Positions 7,873-15,776 of a stretch of DNA of 64,000 nt are shown one piece after another. Source of the stretch: Kribbella rubisoli. Lineage in GTDB: Bacteria; Actinomycetota; Actinomycetes; Propionibacteriales; Kribbellaceae. The notes beneath the pieces were generated by a model, which was not told the DNA's origin, did no database searches, and worked only from the letters and a program-made list of their open reading frames with translations. Each line of letters opens with the position of its first letter. Position 1 is the first letter of the stretch. The stretch lies in the NCBI RefSeq assembly GCF_004217145.1, contig NZ_SHKR01000011.1, forward strand, positions 1,488,001 through 1,552,000. Direction: 5' to 3'. The translations under genes were made by a program, and so were the position numbers.

Positions 7873-8042
7873 GCGGCTTTGCGGACGGCGACCTCGGTGA
7901 CCGGATTGGTGAGGACGGCCAGGTGTGGGGTGGCGGTGGTCTTGGTGGTGCTCGCGTAGGCGGCGGGAGTGAAAGCGACGGCGGCCAGGCCCAGGGTGGC
8001 GATGGTGCCTACGGCAACGGTTTTGACGATTCGGATCGGCAT
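7869..8042 (-). CDS. Small secreted or membrane-attached protein of unknown function
   Basis: Fifty-seven residues starting MPIRIVKTVAVGTIATLGLA, with a basic start, hydrophobic core and an AYAS signal-cleavage site near residue 30, leaving about 27 mature residues rich in Thr and Val. ATG 8042 is preceded by AAGGAGG at 6 nt, a near-perfect ribosome-binding site, which is the main reason to call it. It ends overlapping the methyltransferase stop on the other strand. No family recognised. Confidence 0.6.
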   Translation of the reverse strand: MPIRIVKTVAVGTIATLGLAAVAFTPAAYASTTKTTATPHLAVLTNPVTEVAVRKAA

Positions 8043-8146
8043 CGGGAGCCTCCTTCTGGTTGGTGGTTCCATCCTGGTGCCGCGGGCTGCGACGATCCTG
8101 GAAGGAACCTGGGAGCCCGCTGGGAATGGCGCAGTACGGTGGTCGC

Positions 8147-8362
8147 ATGGCGTACGTCGTCTTCATCGGTGGCCTCGTGGTGGTGCTCGCGGGGCTGACC
8201 TGGTTCGCCTCGTGGGCGAAGCGGCGCGGGCACGGGTCCGGGGTGGCCGGCGCGCTCGCGGCGTACGACGAGGCGTATCGGACGACCGCGCATCAGTCGC
8301 ACCACGAGCTGCGGCAGCAGGCTGACCGGAAGTCCGAGAGCGGTTCGCCGGACGATCTCTAG
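8147..8362 (+). CDS. Small single-pass membrane protein of unknown function
   Basis: Seventy-one residues: an N-terminal transmembrane helix (MAYVVFIGGLVVVLAGLTWF) followed by a charged cytoplasmic tail rich in His, Gln, Asp. The tail segment YDEAYRTTAHQSHHELRQQ resembles small actinobacterial membrane proteins of unknown function. It ends 4 bp inside the 3' end of the SARP gene on the other strand. ATG 8147 gives the helix at the very N-terminus. Confidence 0.6.
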   Translation: MAYVVFIGGLVVVLAGLTWFASWAKRRGHGSGVAGALAAYDEAYRTTAHQSHHELRQQADRKSESGSPDDL

Positions 8363-10155
8363 CGCAGGAAGTTCGCTACCGGGCCGAGCGTGAGTAGACC
8401 GCTGCCGGCCGCGTGCTCGTCTGCTGCTGGCACCAAGGCTGCCCGCGCCTTCTCCAGCAGCTGGCCGTCGCCTGACTGCCGGGCCGCGTGTGCGGTCAGC
8501 GCCCAGTAGGTCTCGAGGAGGAGCCCGGGCGGCGGGTTCGGCGATCCCTTCACCCACGGGGTGTGCGGTCCGTAGTCCGCCTCGGGGATCGGCTGGTCGT
8601 GACGGATTGCGTGCGCCGCCAAGGCGAGCGGGAGCAGGCCGTCGCTCAGCCCGGGCATGCCGGCGCTGTCCAACAGGGCAGCGGCTTCGCGGTAGGACTC
8701 GGGAGTGTCGTCGCGGAGGGCGGCGTACCAGCGGGTAAAGACGCCGACTAGCGGAAGTTCGTGACGAGCGGCCAACGCGTCGGCGGCCTCGGCGTGTTGG
8801 TCGGCGGTTGCGTTGTCGGCCCGCGCGCAGGCGGACTGGAGCCGGATCAGGTGGCCGAGAACCTCATAGGTAAAGAGGTTGTGGCGTTGCGAGACGGTGA
8901 CGAGTTCGGCGCCGATGGCGTCGCGTTCTGGAGCGAGACCGGCTCGGTAGCAGGTCTGCATGAAGACGCCGTTCAGCGTGAACGCCAGCAGTGCGGGATC
9001 GTCCAGCCCGCGCGCGAGCTGCTCGGCCTCGAGCGCTGCCTCGCGAGCACGCGTTGACCGCGAACCGCGCGACTCGAGGGCGATGGTCGCAAGCAGCCGA
9101 GCGCGGATGCTGGGGTGGTCCTGTGTCGGCAGGACCCGTTCGGCCGCAGCGACGATCGCCGCGGCCTGGGCCTCGTCGTCCGAGCGCGTCCAGATCGCCG
9201 GTACGTCGTACGCGCCGATCACTCGCGCCGTCAGATCCGGGTCGCCCAGCTCCTCGGCGGCCGTGATCGCAGCGAGGCGATGCCCACGAGCGGCCTCCAA
9301 GCCGCCGCCTCCTGTGACCGCGAGATTGCGCAGTAGGCCGACCGTCGACTCGATCCGGGCGCGTGTCCCGCCGACGACGCGGTCGTACGCCGCGGCCGTC
9401 TCCGCCCACACGCTTCCGGCCGGCGTGAGATGCGCGGCCCGGTTGAGGATGTCGGTCTCCAGCCGACCGAGCGCCGGACCGGGATCGACGCCGAGCTGAC
9501 CGACCAGAGTCTGCCGGGCGCGACGCAGTACGGCGAGAGCGTCGCCTTGCCGCTCGCTCCGATACAACGCCAACGCCAGCAACCGCCAGGCGTCCTCGCG
9601 CCACGGGTGCTCGGTCACATGCGCATCCAGGTCCGGCACCGCCTCCGCGGCACGCCCCAACGCCAGGCGCGCCTCCCCGACCCGCTCCACTGCCCGCAAC
9701 CGCAGCTCGTTCAACCGCGAACGCTCGGCCAGCGCCCACCCTTCCTCCGCAAACTCCGCGTATGCCGGACCGCGCCACAACGCCAACCCTGCAAGCAGTT
9801 CCGTCAACAACTCCCCCGGCGGCAACGACGCCTGCACAGCCGCCTCGAACCGCCACGCATCCACTGCCTCGGTCCGCAACGCATAACCAGGACCTTCCGT
9901 CACCAGCAACCTCGCAGGTGCCCGCGGTTCCCGATCCGGCTCGATCGCCCGCCGAAGCGCAGCCACAAACGTCCGCAACGCACTCAAGGCTCCCGCCGGC
10001 GGATCCACCCACAGGTCATCCACCAGCACCCCCGCCGGCACAACCCGCCCCCGCGCCACAACCAACCGCCCCAACACCGCCCGATGCCGAGGCCCCTTCA
10101 AATCAACCGGCTCCCCGTCCCAGGCCGCCACCGACCCAAGCACCCCGAACTCCAC
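8359..10155 (-). CDS. SARP-type transcriptional regulator with BTAD domain
   Basis: A 598-residue regulator. Residues 1-95 form an OmpR-like winged helix (MEFGVLGSVAAWDGEPVDLKGPRHRAVL, LWVDPPAGALSALRTFVAALRRAIEP), residues 95-245 the bacterial transcriptional activation domain (LWRGPAYAEFAEEGWALAERSRLNELRLRAVE), and the remaining 350 residues an alpha-helical TPR-like region. It lacks the NB-ARC ATPase domain of full AfsR. The GTG at 10155 is the start, with TACGGT at 10162-10167 (6-nt gap), so the mRNA is probably leaderless. Divergent from the alpha/beta hydrolase gene, a possible target. Confidence 0.85.
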   Translation of the reverse strand: MEFGVLGSVAAWDGEPVDLKGPRHRAVLGRLVVARGRVVPAGVLVDDLWVDPPAGALSALRTFVAALRRAIEPDREPRAPARLLVTEGPGYALRTEAVDAWRFEAAVQASLPPGELLTELLAGLALWRGPAYAEFAEEGWALAERSRLNELRLRAVERVGEARLALGRAAEAVPDLDAHVTEHPWREDAWRLLALALYRSERQGDALAVLRRARQTLVGQLGVDPGPALGRLETDILNRAAHLTPAGSVWAETAAAYDRVVGGTRARIESTVGLLRNLAVTGGGGLEAARGHRLAAITAAEELGDPDLTARVIGAYDVPAIWTRSDDEAQAAAIVAAAERVLPTQDHPSIRARLLATIALESRGSRSTRAREAALEAEQLARGLDDPALLAFTLNGVFMQTCYRAGLAPERDAIGAELVTVSQRHNLFTYEVLGHLIRLQSACARADNATADQHAEAADALAARHELPLVGVFTRWYAALRDDTPESYREAAALLDSAGMPGLSDGLLPLALAAHAIRHDQPIPEADYGPHTPWVKGSPNPPPGLLLETYWALTAHAARQSGDGQLLEKARAALVPAADEHAAGSGLLTLGPVANFLR

Positions 10156-10211
10156 TCAGCCACCGTAGCGTGCTCATCGAACGCTCATCGGCTTCCATCA
10201 GGCTGATCGGC

Positions 10212-11063
10212 GTGAACGTATTCGACTATCAACAGGTCCACGCGAACGGCGTGACCTTGAACGTTGCCGTCGCCGGGTCCGGTACGCCGGTTGTCCTGCT
10301 CCACGGCTTCCCGCAGACGCACCTGATGTGGCGGCACGTGGCGGCGCAGTTGGCTGGCGACCACACCGTGATCTGTCCGGATCTGCGGGGGTACGGCGAG
10401 AGTGACAAGCCGTTGGGGGACTATTCGAAGCGGGTGATGGCGGCTGATGTTGTCGCGATGGCCCGGGAACTCGGGTATTCGCGGTTCGGGTTGGTGGGGC
10501 ATGACCGGGGCGCGTTGGTGGCGTTTCGGGCTGGGCTTGATCATCCGGAGGCGGTCTCGCACCTGATGTGTCTGGACGTGTTGCCGACGCTCGACATGTG
10601 GGAGGTGATGCACGGGACGAGTGCGGCGGTGGGGTTTCATCTGTATCTGATGGCTCAGCCGGTCGGGTTGCCGGAGAAGATGATCGCGGCGGCGTCCGAC
10701 GAGTTCTTCGGGTACTTCCTGGATCTCTGGGCGAAGGATCCCGCGGCGATCCCGCCCGAGGTGCGATCCGTCTATCTGGAGGCGTCGCGGCGGGCGGTGC
10801 CGTCGATCGTCGCGGACTATCGGGCCTCGGCGACGATCGACGTCACGCACGATGCGGAAGACTTTGCTCAGGGCAACAAGCTGGGGATGCCGGTGACGGT
10901 GATCCAGCAGGACTGGGGCGCCGCGCTCGGCTTCGACGCGGCCGCCCGCTGGAAGGCCTGGGCGACCGACCTCCACCACCAGACCACGACCGCCGGCCAC
11001 TTCATGGCGGAGGAAGCGCCGGACGAGATCAGTACTGCGATCCGCGCACTCCTCAACCGGTGA
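10212..11063 (+). CDS. Alpha/beta hydrolase, haloacid dehalogenase/epoxide hydrolase-like
   Basis: A 283-residue alpha/beta hydrolase. Oxyanion motif LLHGFPQTHLMWRHVA near residue 30, acid nucleophile motif VGHDRGALVAFR (Asp rather than Ser at the nucleophile elbow, near residue 105), and the terminal catalytic histidine in TTAGHFMAEEAPDE. The Asp nucleophile and DRGA context are those of fluoroacetate/haloacetate dehalogenases and epoxide hydrolases, but the substrate cannot be proven. GTG 10212 has CAGGCT 7 nt upstream and no ribosome-binding site, consistent with a leaderless start. Divergent from the SARP gene. Confidence 0.82.
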   Translation: MNVFDYQQVHANGVTLNVAVAGSGTPVVLLHGFPQTHLMWRHVAAQLAGDHTVICPDLRGYGESDKPLGDYSKRVMAADVVAMARELGYSRFGLVGHDRGALVAFRAGLDHPEAVSHLMCLDVLPTLDMWEVMHGTSAAVGFHLYLMAQPVGLPEKMIAAASDEFFGYFLDLWAKDPAAIPPEVRSVYLEASRRAVPSIVADYRASATIDVTHDAEDFAQGNKLGMPVTVIQQDWGAALGFDAAARWKAWATDLHHQTTTAGHFMAEEAPDEISTAIRALLNR

Positions 11064-11114
11064 GGTACGCCGTCGAGCCAAGGCGCTCCGACCGCTCTTC
11101 AGACCCAGCCATGA

Positions 11115-11151
11115 CGAAGGGGCCGGCCCGCAGTGGGATCCGGCCCCTTCG
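11115..11151. terminator. Bidirectional terminator between hydrolase and HTH genes
   Basis: A 12-bp perfect stem (CGAAGGGGCCGG 11115-11126 with CCGGCCCCTTCG 11140-11151), 13-nt loop, followed by a T-containing stretch on the plus strand. Lies between convergent genes. Confidence 0.85.
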
Positions 11152-11161
11152 ACTCTCGTTG

Positions 11162-11377
11162 TTATCCGGCCTGGAAGAAGGCGCCTTTGAGGTAGTCGTG
11201 CACGGCGTCCTCCGAGACCCGGAACGAACGACCTACCCGCACCGCGGGGAGCTCTCCGGAGTGCACCAAGCGGTACACAGTCATCTTGGACACGCGCATG
11301 GCCGTGGCGACCTCCGCCACGGTCAGGAACTTCACCTCGGCGAGCGGCTGCTCACCACCGGACTTCTTTGATGCCAT
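11162..11377 (-). CDS. Excisionase-type helix-turn-helix DNA-binding protein (Rv0500A-like)
   Basis: Seventy-one residues with a MerR/excisionase-type winged helix: FLTVAEVATAMRVSKMTVYR, then LVHSGELPAVRVGRSFRVSEDAVHDYL. This matches the very conserved small HTH protein encoded next to proC and the bS22 gene in mycobacteria (Rv0500A) and its actinobacterial relatives. The start at ATG 11377 has GGAAG upstream; a reading extended to 11512 adds low-complexity sequence without a ribosome-binding site. Probably a housekeeping DNA-binding regulator; targets are unknown. Confidence 0.88.
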   Translation of the reverse strand: MASKKSGGEQPLAEVKFLTVAEVATAMRVSKMTVYRLVHSGELPAVRVGRSFRVSEDAVHDYLKGAFFQAG

Positions 11378-11495
11378 TGCGCACCGCACTTCCAGCACGG
11401 ATCGTGCGCCGGCTTCCCCTCCGGCACCTCCGTCCGTGCATACAAAGAGCGTAGTGGCTGTTGGTACGAATGGGAAAGAGGGGGACTCCTGTGAC

Positions 11496-12671
11496 TCAAT
11501 AGGTTGAATCAAGACCTAACAAAGGGAAGCTGGCGTCGCGTGTCGCCTTGATTGAGCGGTCCAGCCAGGTGTTGGGGTTGTAGCCGGTCGACCAGTCGAC
11601 GTACTTCGCGTCCTGGCCGTCGGTCATCCGCATCGGGGCGACCCGGCCGAAGCGGATCTGGACCTCCTCGCGCCACCCCTCCGGCACCGGCGTCAGCGGG
11701 TCGATCGGGTCGCCCGCGACGATCGCCAGCAGGTGCGTCCAGGCCCGCGGTACGACGTCGATGATCGCGTAACCACCGCCGCCGGTGGCGACCCACTTCC
11801 CGTCCGTCACCTCATGCGCGAGGTCGTGCAAGGCCGCGTACGCCGCCCGCTGCCCGTCGATCGTCTTCGTCAGGTGCGCCAGCGGATCCTCGACGTGCGA
11901 GTCGCACCCGTGCTGTGTGACGAGCACCTGAGGCCGGAAGGCCCTCACCACATCCGGGACGACCGCATGGAACGCCCGCAACCAACCCGCATCGCCAGTG
12001 CCCGGTGGCAGCGCGACGTTGACCGCCGTACCCTCGGCACCCGGTCCACCCGTCTCGCCGGCGCTCCCAGTCCCCGGAAAGAGCGTCGTCGGCGACTCGT
12101 GCAGGCTGACGGTCAGCACGCGCGGATCGTTGTAGAACACGGTCTGTACGCCGTCCCCGTGATGCACGTCCACGTCGACGTACGCGACCCGCTCGGCGCC
12201 GTGGTCGAGCAGCCACTGGATCGCGATCGCCGGATCGTTGTACACGCAGAAACCGCTGGCCTGGTTGGGCATCGCGTGGTGCAGACCGCCGGCGATGTTC
12301 GCGGCGTGCAGTACGTCGCCCTCCCAGACCGCGCGCGCCGCCTCGACCGAAGCGCCGACGATCTGCGCCGAGACCTCGTGCATCCGCGGGAAGCAGTACG
12401 TGTCGGAGGTGCCGAGGCCGTGCACGGGATCGGCCTCGTCAGGGTGCTCCCCCGCGCTCTTCACCGCGGCGACGTACTCGGGGGTGTGCACGGTCTCGAG
12501 CAGCGCATCGTCCGCCGTCGGCGCGGGCACGACCTTCAACTGATCGAGTACGCCGAGCGCCCGCGCGAGCTTGATCGTCAACTCCACGCGGATCGGACTC
12601 ATCGGGTGCCCACGACCGAAGTCGTACGCCGTCAATCCGTCGTCGAAGACCAGCAAAGCCTCACCGCTCAT
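11496..12671 (-). CDS. acuC: Acetoin utilization protein AcuC (class I histone-deacetylase-like)
   Basis: A 391-residue zinc amidohydrolase of the arginase/deacetylase fold. Seen: GGLHHAMPNQASGFCVYND (active-site His pair), DVDVHHGDGVQ (zinc ligands), ESPTTLFPGTG, and TQHGCDSHVEDPLAHL and GGGGYAI near the C-terminus. In AcuC systems it deacetylates and so activates acetyl-CoA synthetase; the partner acetyltransferase is not in the window. ATG 12671 is chosen because GGAGG lies 6 nt upstream. Same strand as the HTH gene, as in the Streptomyces neighbourhood. Confidence 0.92.
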   Translation of the reverse strand: MSGEALLVFDDGLTAYDFGRGHPMSPIRVELTIKLARALGVLDQLKVVPAPTADDALLETVHTPEYVAAVKSAGEHPDEADPVHGLGTSDTYCFPRMHEVSAQIVGASVEAARAVWEGDVLHAANIAGGLHHAMPNQASGFCVYNDPAIAIQWLLDHGAERVAYVDVDVHHGDGVQTVFYNDPRVLTVSLHESPTTLFPGTGSAGETGGPGAEGTAVNVALPPGTGDAGWLRAFHAVVPDVVRAFRPQVLVTQHGCDSHVEDPLAHLTKTIDGQRAAYAALHDLAHEVTDGKWVATGGGGYAIIDVVPRAWTHLLAIVAGDPIDPLTPVPEGWREEVQIRFGRVAPMRMTDGQDAKYVDWSTGYNPNTWLDRSIKATRDASFPLLGLDSTY

Positions 12672-12764
12672 GCGCACCCTCCGCTTCGCTCCGGGCCCGC
12701 ATGAGCAAAGCTGCTCTGCTTGTTGATGAACTCGCTCCGCTCGTTCATGACCCGACCTTAACCT
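12672..12764. other. Intergenic segment with nested inverted repeats upstream of acuC
   Basis: CTCATGCG...CGCATGAG arms (12668-12675 and 12698-12705) and ATGAAC...GTTCAT arms further right surround CGCTCCGCT-type repeats (AGCGGAGCG). The function is unknown; related GGAGCGAAGCGA strings occur near 37400. Confidence 0.35.
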
Positions 12765-13076
12765 TCAAGCGCCAGGAAGTGGTTTCCCGAACCTGGCGCT
12801 CATCCAGTAAGCGCCTCGCCGGGCATGGAACACGGTCATCACCACAGCACCGACAGCCCCGGCAATGAGCGAAGCCCACACGTGGTCAGCGACGTGAGCC
12901 AACGTGAGCAAAGCGCCGGCGATCGCAAAGGCAGCCAAGCCGCCGACCGCGTTGTTGATGGCCGAGTTGCCGGTCAGGTTCGGGAACTCGTGGCCGGTGA
13001 TGCCCTGCACGAAGTGCGGTACGCCGTTGAAGCCCATCAGTCCGGCCAGGAAGGCCAGCACGATCGCCTGGATCAT
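12765..13076 (-). CDS. Small integral membrane protein of unknown function
   Basis: A 103-residue membrane protein with three or four predicted helices: IQAIVLAFLAGLMGFNGVP, AVGGLAAFAIAGALLTLA and WASLIAGAVGAVVMTVFHA. A conserved-looking GVPHFVQGITG follows helix 1. ATG 13076 has GAGG 8 nt upstream. It is divergent from a TetR gene with shared operator dyads, so it is the likely target of that repressor. I do not recognise the family. Confidence 0.7.
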   Translation of the reverse strand: MIQAIVLAFLAGLMGFNGVPHFVQGITGHEFPNLTGNSAINNAVGGLAAFAIAGALLTLAHVADHVWASLIAGAVGAVVMTVFHARRGAYWMSARFGKPLPGA

Positions 13077-13090
13077 CGCAACATCCTCGA

Positions 13091-13158
13091 TTCAGTCTAC
13101 GAGTGTTGACTGAACGGTAGACCCGGCAACGCCATTGAGTCAACATGCGTAGACTGAA
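13091..13158. promoter_or_regulatory. Twin TetR operator in the divergent promoter region
   Basis: TTCAGTCTACGAGTGTTGAC (13091-13110) recurs inverted at 13139-13158 with 18 of 20 matches. Each copy is itself a dyad built on AGTC-N10-GACT; in the left one the arms extend to TTCAGTC/GACTGAA. The right copy covers TAGACT (13150-13155), the likely -10 of the TetR gene. The left copy lies just upstream of the membrane protein gene. This supports autorepression and co-repression of the neighbour. Confidence 0.75.
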
Positions 13159-13162
13159 GCCC

Positions 13163-13708
13163 ATGGCGACGAGGGTGGAACAGCGGCAGCGGACCGAGGC
13201 GCGAATCCTGACCGCCGCACGCCGGCTGTTCGGCGAGCACGGCTTCGACCGGACGACGATCCGCGCGATCGCCACCGAAGCCGGCAGCGATCCGGGCCTG
13301 GTGATGCGGTACTTCGGATCCAAGGAGAAGCTGTTCGCGCAGGCAGCCGCGATCCCCGCGGACCGGCCGATCGAAGGTTCGCCGGAGCAGATCGCCCGGC
13401 TGCTCACCGCCGCACTCACCGACAAGCTCGCAGACGAGCCCACGGCCGCCCTCGCCGCTCTACGCGCGATGTTCAGCCATCCCGAGGCCGCCGAGGAGGT
13501 CCGCGCAGCCATGACCTCCCAGCAGCGGCAGGTCGCGGCGCAGCTGCCAGGGGACGACGCCGTACTGCGGTCCGGGGTGATCGGAGCGTTGACGCTCGGG
13601 CTGGTGGTAAGTCGCCACCTGGTCCGGCTGGACGGACTGGACGCGTCGCCGGAGGAATTGATCGCGGTCGTCGGCCCGATCATCGAAGAGCTGGCCACGG
13701 GTGCGTGA
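13163..13708 (+). CDS. TetR/AcrR family transcriptional repressor
   Basis: A 181-residue repressor: N-terminal HTH RILTAARRLFGEHGFDRTTIRAIATEAGSDPGLVMRYFGSKEKLF (residues about 12-56) and a divergent helical ligand-binding C-terminus. I prefer ATG 13163 to ATG 13145, because the latter lies inside the operator and TAGACT at 13150-13155 is spaced 7 nt from 13163, giving a leaderless mRNA. Ligand unknown. Likely controls itself and the divergent membrane protein. Confidence 0.87.
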   Translation: MATRVEQRQRTEARILTAARRLFGEHGFDRTTIRAIATEAGSDPGLVMRYFGSKEKLFAQAAAIPADRPIEGSPEQIARLLTAALTDKLADEPTAALAALRAMFSHPEAAEEVRAAMTSQQRQVAAQLPGDDAVLRSGVIGALTLGLVVSRHLVRLDGLDASPEELIAVVGPIIEELATGA

Positions 13709-13892
13709 CGAAGAGCGACGGGGCGGCGCGACACCCCTCCCTGGTCGCGCCGTCCCGTCGGTGGTCCAACAGTCGATTCATCGCTGACGCGCTGCAAAGC
13801 GTTACAGAATTTTGCAACTTCCTGCAGGACTGACTGCAGACAGTGAGATTCAGACTTGCGGGAGTGACCGTCGAACCCGCACAGTACTTTCC

Positions 13893-14654
13893 GTGAGGCA
13901 ACTGAAACCCAACCGGCGGCAGATCTTCACAGTCGGAGCGGCAGCCGCCGTGACTGTGGCCGTCTCGACCGAAACCGCATCCGCCACCCCGGCGCCCATC
14001 TTTGCAACCACTTCTACGACCACCGGTCCGTACGGCTCGGGCGTGCTCGGCTCCTGGGCGAACGGCACCCGGGCCATCTCGACCACCGAGCAGATCCACC
14101 GCGTCCTCGATACCGACGGCGTGTACATGTTCGGCGACAGCATCTCGGTCCAGGACGGCAAGTCGCTCGCGACCCGGCTGCTCGGTCGCGACGGCAGCCA
14201 GATGGCCGTGAACAACTGGTCCAGCCGACCCACCTCCGGCGCGGTCGACGCGCTGCAGCAGTGGGCGACGGCGTACGGGCTGCCGCGCCGGATCCTGATG
14301 GCGAGCGGATCGAACGACATCTTCGATCCGCCGAAGTTCGCCGCCCAGCTGGATCGCGCGATGAGCATCGCCGGCCGCAACCGGATCGTGTACTGGGTCA
14401 ACATCCAGGCCGTCCGCAAGAGCGTCGGCGCGACCATGCAGCTCGCGGACCAGCGCAACAGCTCGTGGCTCAACATGCAGATGTACGACGCGCAGGAGAA
14501 GTACTCGAACCTGCGGATCATCCGCTGGGCCGAGTGGCTCTGGGTCAAGCCGTACCGGCTGCTCAACTACCTACGCGACGGCGTACACCCGTCGGTGCCG
14601 TTGGGTCAGGACGCCCGCAACGAGTTGATCGTCCAGTCGCTCACGGCTCGATGA
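13893..14654 (+). CDS. Secreted SGNH/GDSL-type hydrolase
   Basis: A 253-residue protein. Starts MRQLKPNRRQIFTVGAAAAV, a twin-arginine-like signal followed by ATASATPAP, so export (probably Tat) is likely. Catalytic motifs: VYMFGDSISVQDG (Ser83 of block I), MASGSNDIFDP (block III Asn) and LRDGVHPSVPLG (Asp-His of block V). The family deacylates or de-esterifies carbohydrates, lipids or peptidoglycan O-acetyl groups; the substrate here is unknown. The GTG start at 13893 has no clear ribosome-binding site; the exact start is uncertain. It ends 14 nt before the trpS leader peptide. Confidence 0.78.
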   Translation: MRQLKPNRRQIFTVGAAAAVTVAVSTETASATPAPIFATTSTTTGPYGSGVLGSWANGTRAISTTEQIHRVLDTDGVYMFGDSISVQDGKSLATRLLGRDGSQMAVNNWSSRPTSGAVDALQQWATAYGLPRRILMASGSNDIFDPPKFAAQLDRAMSIAGRNRIVYWVNIQAVRKSVGATMQLADQRNSSWLNMQMYDAQEKYSNLRIIRWAEWLWVKPYRLLNYLRDGVHPSVPLGQDARNELIVQSLTAR

Positions 14655-14656
14655 GG

Positions 14657-14662
14657 TACGCT
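14657..14662 (+). promoter_or_regulatory. -10 element of the trpS leader transcript
   Basis: TACGCT 6 nt before the GTG of the leader peptide. The spacing implies that transcription starts at or one base from the GTG, so the leader peptide is translated from a leaderless mRNA. It overlaps the last codons and stop region of the SGNH hydrolase gene. Confidence 0.6.
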
Positions 14663-14668
14663 CGTCCC

Positions 14669-14704
14669 GTGAACACAAACTTGCAGCTGTGGTGGGCCGC
14701 CTAG
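14669..14704 (+). CDS. Trp leader peptide of the trpS attenuator
   Basis: Eleven codons from GTG 14669, giving MNTNLQLWWAA and stop TAG. Two adjacent Trp codons (14690-14695) near the end in a peptide this short are diagnostic of a ribosome-mediated attenuator sensing charged tRNA-Trp. It sits about 106 bp upstream of the trpS start, and its 3' half forms the 5' arm of the first RNA hairpin. Confidence 0.9.
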   Translation: MNTNLQLWWAA

Positions 14705-14766
14705 GGCGGTCCACCCGGCGTGTTCGCACGCAGCCACCAAGGCCGCCTCACCGAGGCGGCCTTTTT
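14691..14766 (+). promoter_or_regulatory. Trp attenuator (alternative RNA hairpins) upstream of trpS
   Basis: Four segments fit the classical scheme. Segment 1 (14691-14701, containing the Trp codons) pairs with segment 2 (14705-14715) with one wobble. Segment 3 (14739-14749, AAGGCCGCCTC) pairs perfectly with segment 4 (14753-14763, GAGGCGGCCTT) across a 3-nt loop and is followed by T's (14762-14766), a textbook intrinsic terminator. Segment 2 (14705-14711) can instead pair with segment 3 (14741-14747). A ribosome stalled at the Trp codons would cover segment 1 and permit 2:3 pairing and readthrough. Confidence 0.88.
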
Positions 14767-14810
14767 CTATGCCCGGCTCGGTGAGGCCCACACACCGAAA
14801 GGGCACGATC

Positions 14811-15776
14811 ATGACTTCGCTTTCCGGCATCACCCCGTCCGGCCGACTGACGCTCGGCAACCACCTCGGCGCGCTGCGCCGGTTCACCGACCCGGACGGT
14901 TTCTACTTCGTCGCGAACCTGCACGCGATGACGACCAAGCACGATCCCCGAAGACTCGCCGCGCTGACCCGCGAGTTCGCCACGCTGATGCTCGCGGCCG
15001 GCGTACCCGAAGGCACGGTCTTCATCCAGTCCGACGTGCCCACGCATGCCCAGCTCGCGTATCTGCTCGAGTGCACGTCGTACGTCGGGGAGCTGTCGCG
15101 GATGATCCAGTACAAGGAGAAAGGCAATCGCCCGATGACGCGGGCGTCGCTGTTCACGTATCCGTGCCTGATGGCCGCGGACATCCTGCTGTACGGCGCT
15201 GAGCGGGTCCCGGTCGGCGGGGACCAGGACCAGCATGTCGAGCTCGCCCGGGATATCGCGATCCGCTTCAACCGCGAGTACGGCGAGACGTTCGTCGTAC
15301 CGCAGCTGAACAAGGCGGCGCTGGCGACGCGGGTGAAGGACCTGGCCAACCCGACCGCGAAGATGAGCAAGTCGGCCGCCGACGACGCGATCGGCACGAT
15401 CCGGCTGCTGGACCCGCCGGACGTGATCCGCCGGCAGATCATGCGCGCGGTGACGGACTCCGAGAACGAGGTCCGCCACGACGAGGCGAACAAGCCGGGC
15501 GTCACCAACCTGCTGGACATCCTGGCCGCGTGCACCGACGGCGATCCGGTCGAGCTGGCCAAGTCCTACGCGTCGTACGGCGCTCTCAAGCAGGATGTGG
15601 CGGACGCCGTGCTCGCGGTGATCGACCCGCTGCAGAAGGAGTATGCGCGGCTGACGACCGACCCGGGAGCGATCGACCACCTGCTCGCGCAGGGGCGGGA
15701 CCGGGCGCTCGACGCGAGCACTCCCTGCCTCCAGGCTGCGACCCGAGCTATGGGTTTGGCAGGATCGACTCCATGA
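14811..15776 (+). CDS. trpS: Tryptophanyl-tRNA synthetase
   Basis: A 321-residue class I aminoacyl-tRNA synthetase charging tRNA-Trp in the cytosol. The HIGH-like motif appears as GRLTLGNHLGAL (residues 11-22) preceded by SGITPSG, and the second signature as KMSKS in TAKMSKSAADDA near residue 190. ATG 14811 follows GAAAGGG; an in-frame ATG at 14769 lies inside the terminator region and is not used. The Trp attenuator upstream means expression should rise when charged tRNA-Trp falls. S. coelicolor carries an auxiliary, indolmycin-resistant TrpRS controlled by just this type of attenuation; whether this gene is the auxiliary or sole synthetase cannot be told from the window. Confidence 0.94.
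   Translation: MTSLSGITPSGRLTLGNHLGALRRFTDPDGFYFVANLHAMTTKHDPRRLAALTREFATLMLAAGVPEGTVFIQSDVPTHAQLAYLLECTSYVGELSRMIQYKEKGNRPMTRASLFTYPCLMAADILLYGAERVPVGGDQDQHVELARDIAIRFNREYGETFVVPQLNKAALATRVKDLANPTAKMSKSAADDAIGTIRLLDPPDVIRRQIMRAVTDSENEVRHDEANKPGVTNLLDILAACTDGDPVELAKSYASYGALKQDVADAVLAVIDPLQKEYARLTTDPGAIDHLLAQGRDRALDASTPCLQAATRAMGLAGSTP

Noticed and set aside
14769-14810. Upstream in-frame ATG for trpS
   Set aside because: Lies just past the T-tract of the attenuator terminator; ATG 14811 has a better ribosome-binding site.
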